A stretch of 20,514 bases of DNA. It comes from Peptococcaceae bacterium (GTDB lineage Bacteria > Bacillota > DSM-521 > Neomoorellales > Neomoorellaceae). The notes under the pieces are model-generated. The model did not search any database. It had not been told where the DNA came from and saw nothing but the letters and a program-made list of their open reading frames with translations. Each line of letters starts with the position of its first letter. Within the stretch, counting starts at the first letter, position 1. Positions 14,353 to 20,514 of this stretch are shown piece after piece. The position numbers were made by a program, and so were the translations under genes. The stretch spans positions 1-20,514 of the forward strand of contig DOLC01000025.1 in NCBI GenBank assembly GCA_003509545.1. Direction: 5' to 3'.

Positions 14353-15258
14353 GTGGACGAGCGGGCGAGGGCGGCCAGGATCTCGGTGGTGTCCAACGCC
14401 TTTCTGGTCCTTCTGAAGTTGGCCACCGGACTGGCCACCAATTCCTTAAGCGTCATTTCGGAAGCCATCCATTCGGGAATGGACTTATTGGCGGCGGTAA
14501 TCGCCTATTTTTCCGTAAGGGCGGCCAGCAAGCCCGCCGATTTTGAGCACCGGTACGGTCATGGTAAAGTCGAAAATGTGGCCGGCACCGTTGAAGCCCT
14601 CCTCATTTTTGGAGCGGCCGTGGTCGTCATAGCGGAGGCAATAAAAAAGTTGCGGCTGGGGGCGGAAGTGGTCCAGCCGGGGATCGGCATGGCCGTCATG
14701 GGGTTATCGGCCCTAATAAACGTTTTTGTTTCCAATTATCTCTTCAAGGTGGCGAAGAAGACCCAGTCGGTAGCCCTGGAGGCCGATGCCTGGCACCTGC
14801 GTACGGACGTATATACTTCGGCAGGAGTAATGGTGGGGCTGGTAGCTATAGAGATCACGGGCCTCAACTGGCTGGACCCCTTGGCCGCCCTGGTGGTCGC
14901 CGCCCTCATTCTGGGGGCGGCTTACCGGCTGACGCGGGAGGCCTTTACCCCCTTAATGGATGTCTGCCTGCCGGAGGAGGAAGAGCGCTTGATTAAAGAG
15001 ATTATAAGCTCTTATGCGGATCAGTATGTGGAGTTTCATAAGTTGCGCACCCGGAAGGCCGGACGGGAACGCCAGATCGACCTGCATTTGGTAGTCCCCG
15101 GCCGCCAGTCTGTGGCCCAGGCCCACCGCTTAAGTGACAGGATTACGGCGGCCATCAAGGACGCCTTACCCTACACCCAGGTTCTTATCCACCTGGAACC
15201 CTGCGGGGAAGATGAGGGATGCCGGGGATGTAGCACCTGCCCCAGGGAGGAGGCCTGA
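14353..15258 (+). CDS. Cation diffusion facilitator (CDF) family metal efflux transporter
   Basis: 301 aa from GTG 14353, eight bases after GAGGGGA. The longer frame from ATG 14314 (314 aa) would translate through the terminator stem and T-run and lacks a good ribosome-binding site. Six membrane helices; site A residues H40-x3-D44 (IHSGMD, helix 2) and H148-x3-D152 (WHLRTD, helix 5), the HxxxD/HxxxD pattern usual in zinc/cobalt-type members, plus HRYGHGKVE after helix 2. The cytoplasmic domain (about 205-283) is followed by a cysteine-rich tail with C284, C290, C293 and C296, which could bind metal. Exports divalent metal for proton; exact metal unknown. It ends one codon before recJ. Confidence 0.92.
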   Translation: MDERARAARISVVSNAFLVLLKLATGLATNSLSVISEAIHSGMDLLAAVIAYFSVRAASKPADFEHRYGHGKVENVAGTVEALLIFGAAVVVIAEAIKKLRLGAEVVQPGIGMAVMGLSALINVFVSNYLFKVAKKTQSVALEADAWHLRTDVYTSAGVMVGLVAIEITGLNWLDPLAALVVAALILGAAYRLTREAFTPLMDVCLPEEEERLIKEIISSYADQYVEFHKLRTRKAGRERQIDLHLVVPGRQSVAQAHRLSDRITAAIKDALPYTQVLIHLEPCGEDEGCRGCSTCPREEA

Positions 15259-18093
15259 ATGACGAGGGCGCGATGGAAAGTCCATGCCCCCGATTTTATC
15301 CTCCAGGGAATCCTGGCCCGCGCCCTAGACATATCGCCGGTCACCGCCCAGGTTTTAATAAACCGGGGTGTTAAGACGGTGGAAGAAGCCCGAACCTTCT
15401 TATCCGGGGGAGTGGAAGATCTGGGTTCCCCTTATGCCCTCCCGGGAATGGAGCAGGCCGTAGAGCGCATGGGCCGGGCCGCCCGGTCGGGCGAAAAAGT
15501 TCTGGTGTACGGAGACTACGATGTGGACGGGTTGACGTCGGCCGTCCTTTTGGGGGAAACCCTCGCAAAGTTAGGGGCAGGGGTGGAGTTTTACATTCCC
15601 CACCGCCTGGAGGAAGGTTACGGTCTGAAGACAGAAGGGCTCTCCTGGGGCCTGGGGCGAGGGTGTACCCTGGCCGTCACCGTCGACTGCGGTATTACCG
15701 CCGTGGCCGAGGCGGCCTGGGCCGTAGAGCACGGCTTGGACTTGATAATCACCGACCACCATCGGCCGTTGGAGGAACTTCCCGCCGCCGTGGCGTTGGT
15801 GAACCCCTGGCTCGCTCCGGGGCTGAGCACCCCACTGGCCGGGGCCGGGGTGGCCTTTAAGGTTGCCCAAGGACTGGCGGAGCTTTTTGGTCTGCGGGCC
15901 GAGGGGATACCTGCCGGGTGGGCCCTGGACCTGGCGGCTCTGGGGACCGTGGCCGATGCGGTGCCCCTTCTGGGGGAGAACAGGCTTCTGGTGCGGGCCG
16001 GGCTGGAGATCCTCAGGGAGGCCAGGAGGCCGGGGATAAGGGCCCTTCTGGAGGCGGCCGGCCTCAGGCCTGAGGAGTTAAGCGCCGAAAGGATAGCCTT
16101 CGTCCTGGCCCCGCGCCTCAATGCCGCCGGGCGGCTGGGCTCGGCCCGGCCCGCCCTGGATTTGCTCCTCGCCTCCTCGCCGCAACAAGCCTGGGAGCTG
16201 GCCCAGGCCCTGAACCGGGAAAACCAGACCCGGCAGCTCCTGGAAGAACAGGTGCTTAACGAAGCCCTGGCCCAGGCCCAGGTAGCCCTGGAGCGGGGGG
16301 AGCCTGGGGTGGTCCTGGCCTCTCCGGGGTGGCACCCGGGGGTGCTGGGGATTGTGGCGAGTAGGCTGGCGGAGCGGCTGGGCAGGCCAGCCGTCCTCAT
16401 CGCCCTGGGACCGGAAGGCAGGGGCCGGGGTTCAGGCCGGAGTTCCCCGGGGATCGACCTTTTCAGCGTTGTCCAGGCTTGCAGCGAATATCTCTCCGCC
16501 TGTGGCGGCCACGGACAGGCCGTGGGGCTGGAAATAACCGCGGACCAGGTGGCTCCCTTTCGCGAAGCCTTCCTGGCCGCTCTGGAGGCCGCCTGTACGG
16601 GAGAGGCCCCCCAGCCCATGCTGGAGCTGGAGGCGGAGGTGCTGTTCAGCCAGATAGATAAGAGACTGGTAGAAGAGCTGGAGGCTCTAGCCCCCTTCGG
16701 GGAGGAAAACCCGCGTCCCCTCTTCCTGTACCGCGGAGCACAAGTCGGCTCCTTGCGGGCGGTGGGGAACGGGGGAGTACATATTAAATTCAGGCTCCTG
16801 GCCGAAGGAAAGGAGCTCCCGGCCATAGCCTTCAACATGGCCGTGCCTGAGGGTATAGGGGAGGGGAGCAGGATCGACGTGGCCTTTCGGCCGGTTATAG
16901 ACCGCTATAACGGCCGCGAAGAAGTGGAATTGGTGCTGGCCGACCTGCGGCCGGCGGAGTCCCCTCCGATAGTAGTGGTCGGGGATAAGAGACCCTGGGC
17001 GAAGGAGGGACTGGCCGTTGCCGCCTGGCCCCAGGAAGTACCTGGAAGCCGGGAAGGAGAAGGCCAGGGGTCGTCCACCTGGGCCGCCGCCCTCCTTGAG
17101 GAGGTGGGCGAGTACTGGAAGCAGGGAAAAACGGCGGGATATTTGGTCTTCGCCTCGGGTCGGGGAGTCCTGGCCTGCTACCACGGGTTAAGGAGCCTGA
17201 GGGCCCTGCCGGAGGGGGAACTGCTGCCGCGGGGGCCGTGGTTAGCGGAGGAAAAACTGAGGTCGGAAGCCCCGCGGCGGGGGATTATCCTGCAACCGGT
17301 GGAGCTGCTAGAGGTGGAAGGCACGGACCAGGAGGGCTGGCAGCTGTGGTCCCCCGAGACAGGGGAGAACTTGCCGGGCGCGCGGCTTTGGAGTTCCGGC
17401 GGTGGGCCTGAAGCCGTCGCCGTTGAGGACCCCGTCCGGTGCGCCTGGGAGAAAGCCTCCAAGGGGGAGCGGACGGTTCTTTACGCGGCCGGTTTTCCCC
17501 AGGCCCGGAGGCTGGCCCGCTTTTTCCGGGAGCAGGGGTTGAAGGTGGTGCTGGATGAAGGCCTTACCCCCCACCAAGAAGGCCTGGTGCGCAGGGCATC
17601 CCTCGCCGGGGAGGTATGCCTCCTGGTGGGGGTGGGGTCCAGGCCGGCGTGGTTTTACCCGGCACGGACGGTAGTGTTCACCTACCTCCCGCAGGGGCGG
17701 GAGGAAATGGAGCTGAGCCTGCCGCCGCATCCGGAGCGGCCGGAGGTTTACGTGGGGGTTCAGTGTCTACGGGAGGAGCCGCCGGGGAGCGCGGCCTTGC
17801 CCCCCTTTCTCCGGCGGCTCTACCGGCGCTTGGCCTCCCTGGGCTCCGGGGAGGACGGGGTCTGCCTAGACAGGAAGGTCCTGGGCGGGTATCTGGTGCG
17901 GTGCGGTATAAATATACTGGAAGAATTGGGGCTGGTCCGCTTAACAGAAGGTAGCGGGGGGACGAGGGTGCGACTGACCCCCGGTGCCGGAGAAAAGAGG
18001 GACTTACATAACTCATGGCGCTACCGTCAACTCTGCCGGGATTATCAATTGGCCCTGGACCTGTGGCGGGAGCTCCGGGGTTTAAGGAGGTGA
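15259..18093 (+). CDS. recJ: Single-stranded-DNA-specific 5'-3' exonuclease RecJ (long form)
   Basis: 944 aa from the ATG directly after the CDF stop, with AGGGAGGAGG just upstream. DHH phosphoesterase motifs: VYGDYDVDGLTS (D86, D88, D90), VDCGI (D143), IITDHH (D166-H168) and LGTVADAVPL; then RLNAAGRLGSA, GWHPGVLGIVASRL and the DHHA1 GGHGQAVG motif, then an OB-like domain (about 455-570). The remainder (about 570-944) is the extra C-terminal region found in Firmicute RecJ, with a Rossmann-like stretch TVLYAAGFPQARRLARFF and VVFTYLPQ. It is clearly longer than the Escherichia coli form (under 600 aa). RecJ resects 5' ends for recombination and repair. Confidence 0.95.
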   Translation: MTRARWKVHAPDFILQGILARALDISPVTAQVLINRGVKTVEEARTFLSGGVEDLGSPYALPGMEQAVERMGRAARSGEKVLVYGDYDVDGLTSAVLLGETLAKLGAGVEFYIPHRLEEGYGLKTEGLSWGLGRGCTLAVTVDCGITAVAEAAWAVEHGLDLIITDHHRPLEELPAAVALVNPWLAPGLSTPLAGAGVAFKVAQGLAELFGLRAEGIPAGWALDLAALGTVADAVPLLGENRLLVRAGLEILREARRPGIRALLEAAGLRPEELSAERIAFVLAPRLNAAGRLGSARPALDLLLASSPQQAWELAQALNRENQTRQLLEEQVLNEALAQAQVALERGEPGVVLASPGWHPGVLGIVASRLAERLGRPAVLIALGPEGRGRGSGRSSPGIDLFSVVQACSEYLSACGGHGQAVGLEITADQVAPFREAFLAALEAACTGEAPQPMLELEAEVLFSQIDKRLVEELEALAPFGEENPRPLFLYRGAQVGSLRAVGNGGVHIKFRLLAEGKELPAIAFNMAVPEGIGEGSRIDVAFRPVIDRYNGREEVELVLADLRPAESPPIVVVGDKRPWAKEGLAVAAWPQEVPGSREGEGQGSSTWAAALLEEVGEYWKQGKTAGYLVFASGRGVLACYHGLRSLRALPEGELLPRGPWLAEEKLRSEAPRRGIILQPVELLEVEGTDQEGWQLWSPETGENLPGARLWSSGGGPEAVAVEDPVRCAWEKASKGERTVLYAAGFPQARRLARFFREQGLKVVLDEGLTPHQEGLVRRASLAGEVCLLVGVGSRPAWFYPARTVVFTYLPQGREEMELSLPPHPERPEVYVGVQCLREEPPGSAALPPFLRRLYRRLASLGSGEDGVCLDRKVLGGYLVRCGINILEELGLVRLTEGSGGTRVRLTPGAGEKRDLHNSWRYRQLCRDYQLALDLWRELRGLRR

Positions 18094-18098
18094 AGGGT

Positions 18099-20264
18099 GT
18101 GGACCTTCAGGGGTTGGAGAGGCAAATCCTCCTCTATTATCCCGAGGCCGACTTGCAGCTTATTCGCAGGGCTTACGAGTATGCCCGGAAGGCCCATGGG
18201 GATCAAAAAAGGTATTCCGGCGAACCTTATATCATTCATCCCCTGGCCGTGGCGGAAATCCTGGCCGAACTGCAGCTGGACATCGTTACCATCGCCGCCG
18301 GCTTGCTGCACGATGTGGTGGAGGACACCGCGGTGGGCGTGGACGATGTAAGGGAGAATTTCGGGGAAGAAGTGGCCTACCTTGTGGACGGGGTTACCAA
18401 ACTGAGCCGCCTGGAATACAAGACCAAGGAGGAACAGCAGGCGGAAACCCTGCGCAAGATGTTCCTGGCCATGGCCAAGGATATACGGGTCATATTGATC
18501 AAGCTGGCCGACCGCCTGCACAACATGCGGACCTTGAGGCACTGTCCCCCGGAAAAACAGCGGGAGATAGCTCGGGAAACCCTGGAGATTTACGCTCCCC
18601 TGGCCCACCGCCTGGGAATTTTTCGCTTAAAATGGGAGCTGGAAGACCATGCCTTGCGCTACCTGGAGCCCGAGGTTTATTACGACCTGGTGAAGAGCAT
18701 TTCCAAGAAGCGCCAGGAGAGGGAGGAGTATATCTACAAAGTAGCTTCCATTTTGAGGGAAAAATTGCAGGAGAGCGGGATTGAAGCGGATATCCAGGGG
18801 AGGCCGAAGCATTTTTACAGTATTTACAACAAGATGAAAAAGGACCAGAAGGAGCTAAGCGAAATATACGATCTTATCGCCCTGCGGGTCATCGTGGACA
18901 CGGTTAAGGATTGTTACGCAGTGTTGGGGATCATCCATGCCCTGTGGAAGCCCATCCCGGGTCGCTTCAAGGATTATATTGCCATGCCCAAACCCAACAT
19001 GTACCAGTCCCTCCATACCACCGTGTTGGGGCCGGAAGGGGAGCCCTTCGAAGTCCAGATCCGCACCTGGGAGATGCACCGCACGGCCGAGTACGGCATT
19101 GCGGCCCACTGGAGGTACAAAGAGGGGTATACTGCCTCGGACCATGAATTCGAACGGAAACTCACCTGGCTGCGCCAGATCCTCGACTGGCAGCGCGAGC
19201 TGCGGGATCCGAGGGAATTCATGGAGTCCCTAAAGATCGACCTTTTCTCGGACCGGGTGTACGTGTTTACGCCGAAGGGAGATGTGGTGGAGTTACCCGC
19301 TGGGTCGGTGCCCATTGATTTCGCCTACCGGGTGCATACGGATGTAGGGCACCAGTGCGTAGGGGCCCGGGTGAACGGCAAACTCGTCCCCTTAGACTAC
19401 CACTTAAAAACTGGCGATATTGTAGAGATCCTGGTGCAGAAAGGGAGCGGCCCCAGCCGGGACTGGCTGAAGGTGGTCAAGACCTCCCAGGCCAAGAACC
19501 GCATCCGCCAGTGGTTCAGGAAAGAGGAGCGGGAGAAGAATTTGGCCCGGGGCAGGGAACTCCTGGAAAAGGAATGTCGCAAGCAGGGGCTGAACTCCGA
19601 AGAAGTTTTGAAATCTCCCCTGCTGCAGGAGGCGGCCCGCAGGTTCAACCTGGCCACGGCCGAAGACCTGGTGGCGGCCGTGGGAGACGGGGGGATTACC
19701 CCCGCCCAGGTGCTGGGGAGCCTAAGGGAGGAAATAAGGGAGGACAAAGAAGAAGAAACTCCCCGGATGGAGGCCTTGACCACCGGCAAACCCTGGAACG
19801 GATACAGCCGGCCTTCCCAGGGAGTCCGGGTGAAGGGCCTGGACGATATAGTGGTAAGGCTGGCCCACTGTTGCCATCCGTTGCCGGGGGATGCTATCAT
19901 AGGGTATATCACCCGGGGGCGCGGTATTTCGGTGCACCGCAGCGACTGTCCCAATATTCTCCACCACCTTAACAACGAAGGCGAGCGCATTATCGAGGTG
20001 GCCTGGGACGGCGAGGCCGAGGCCACCTACGAGGTGCAGATAGAAGCGGTGGCCCTGGACCGTCCCCGCCTGGCCATGGACATAATGTCCGCGGTGGCCG
20101 ATACCAAGACCATTATCAATTCCATCCATGCCCGGGCTACCCGCAACCACATGGCTACCGTAGACTTAAAAATCGAGATCAGGAGCCTGGAGCATTTGCA
20201 ATATATTATGGACAAGATCAGGCGCATCAAAGATGTTATGGAAGTCAAGCGGGTGACTCCCTGA
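18099..20264 (+). CDS. rel: Bifunctional (p)ppGpp synthetase/hydrolase (RelA/SpoT family)
   Basis: 721 aa from GTG 18099, six bases after AAGGAGGTG, which contains the recJ stop; the frame is open to 18015 inside recJ without family character. Domains: HD hydrolase (H47, H71-D72, LLHDVVEDT, KLADRLHN) intact; synthetase (about 228-345) with YDLIALRV (D258) and FEVQIRT (E318) intact; RFKD (289-292), the motif of bifunctional rather than synthesis-only enzymes; TGS (about 385-447); zinc-finger/CC region (AHCCHPLPGD); C-terminal ACT (about 650-721). It controls the stringent response on the ribosome. Its stop codon lies inside the right-hand repeat. Confidence 0.97.
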   Translation: MDLQGLERQILLYYPEADLQLIRRAYEYARKAHGDQKRYSGEPYIIHPLAVAEILAELQLDIVTIAAGLLHDVVEDTAVGVDDVRENFGEEVAYLVDGVTKLSRLEYKTKEEQQAETLRKMFLAMAKDIRVILIKLADRLHNMRTLRHCPPEKQREIARETLEIYAPLAHRLGIFRLKWELEDHALRYLEPEVYYDLVKSISKKRQEREEYIYKVASILREKLQESGIEADIQGRPKHFYSIYNKMKKDQKELSEIYDLIALRVIVDTVKDCYAVLGIIHALWKPIPGRFKDYIAMPKPNMYQSLHTTVLGPEGEPFEVQIRTWEMHRTAEYGIAAHWRYKEGYTASDHEFERKLTWLRQILDWQRELRDPREFMESLKIDLFSDRVYVFTPKGDVVELPAGSVPIDFAYRVHTDVGHQCVGARVNGKLVPLDYHLKTGDIVEILVQKGSGPSRDWLKVVKTSQAKNRIRQWFRKEEREKNLARGRELLEKECRKQGLNSEEVLKSPLLQEAARRFNLATAEDLVAAVGDGGITPAQVLGSLREEIREDKEEETPRMEALTTGKPWNGYSRPSQGVRVKGLDDIVVRLAHCCHPLPGDAIIGYITRGRGISVHRSDCPNILHHLNNEGERIIEVAWDGEAEATYEVQIEAVALDRPRLAMDIMSAVADTKTIINSIHARATRNHMATVDLKIEIRSLEHLQYIMDKIRRIKDVMEVKRVTP

Positions 20265-20396
20265 CGTATCCCCACTCTTGATCCCGGCCTGCTTGGCTTT
20301 CGCTCGCAAAGGCCTCCCTCGCGGGCAGGACTTTTGCTTGGCTTAAAGGCTTAAGGCAGGCTTCCCGGCAGAATTTAAGCATCCTGCCTCAGTTGC
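20261..20396 (-). repeat. Right copy of the large interspersed repeat
   Basis: Reverse complement of 1-134 at about 93% identity. The first bases, CTGACG, contain the rel stop (20262-20264). Internal pairing: CCTGC (20288-20292) with GCAGG (20325-20329), enclosing GGCTTT (20295-20300) with AAAGGCC (20308-20314, one bulged G) and a small CCC/GGG stem, followed by CTTTTGC. So as rel's 3' end this copy may also act as a terminator. A short tandem GGCTTAAA/GGCTTAAG lies at 20340-20355, decayed in the left copy. Confidence 0.9.
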
Positions 20397-20514
20397 CGGC
20401 CGCAAGGATACATGCCCTCGGGCCAAGCTTTAAGCCTTTCGCCAAGCTTAAAGCCTGGGCTAGCCGCGAAAGCTTGTTCGCTCGCTTCCAAGCCCAAGCA
20501 GGCCTGCTCTGCAA
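20397..20514. repeat. Composite repeat-like tail at the right end
   Basis: GCCAAGCTT occurs twice (20422-20430, 20441-20449). GCTTTAAGC (20427-20435) is the exact complement of GCTTAAAGC (20446-20454), a 9-bp hairpin. CCAAGCAGGCC (20494-20504) is identical to 99-109 of the left repeat and complementary to GGCCTGCTTGG (20286-20296), and TTCGCTCGC (20478-20486) echoes the same module. No gene is seen between rel and the window end (250 bases). Confidence 0.6.

Noticed and set aside
20397..20514. CRISPR-like direct repeats
   Set aside because: The repeats are 9 bases with a 10-base gap, only two copies and palindromic variants; no regular spacer pattern.

Overview
The window is a GC-rich, entirely + strand run of 19 confident or probable protein genes from a Gram-positive, probably endospore-forming bacterium. 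The gene order is yebC, bofC-like, ruvCAB, DUF2905, sigI-rsgI, spoIID-like, queA-tgt, yajC, HD, secD, secF, CDF transporter, recJ, rel. BofC, SigI/RsgI, SpoIID, a long RecJ, a bifunctional Rel, strong Shine-Dalgarno sites and many TTG/GTG starts point to a Moorella-like thermophilic Clostridia/Thermoanaerobacterales lineage. That assignment is inference from gene order and style; no database was consulted.

Layout. 1-134 is one arm of a large inverted repeat. 221-4331 holds YebC (regulator or ribosome-associated factor), a BofC-like secreted sporulation protein and the Holliday-junction set RuvC-RuvA-RuvB. 4524-8240 is an envelope and stress block: a small DUF2905 membrane protein, the sigma factor SigI with its membrane anti-sigma factor RsgI, and a secreted SpoIID/LytB peptidoglycan enzyme. 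8242-10410 encodes queuosine tRNA modification (QueA, Tgt). 10464-14132 is the Sec accessory block (YajC, an HD-domain protein, SecD, SecF, a small membrane protein), with a perfect consensus sigma-A promoter just before secD. 14136-15258 is a cation-diffusion-facilitator gene with its own extended -10 promoter and a GC-rich leader ending in a textbook intrinsic terminator that overlaps the apparent ATG. 15259-20264 holds recJ and the (p)ppGpp synthetase/hydrolase gene. 20261-20396 is the second arm of the inverted repeat, followed by more repeat-like sequence to the end.

Most of the window is conserved housekeeping. The least ordinary parts are non-coding: (1) two approx. 135-bp repeats, about 93% identical and in inverted orientation, bounding the whole cluster, one of which contains the rel stop codon; (2) the probable attenuator in front of the CDF transporter; (3) structured, unexplained gaps before ruvC (404 bp), ruvB (195 bp) and the DUF2905 gene (192 bp). 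Twelve of the 19 genes appear to start with TTG or GTG, and several junctions place the upstream TGA stop inside the downstream Shine-Dalgarno sequence. I saw no rRNA, tRNA, CRISPR array, transposase or phage gene.
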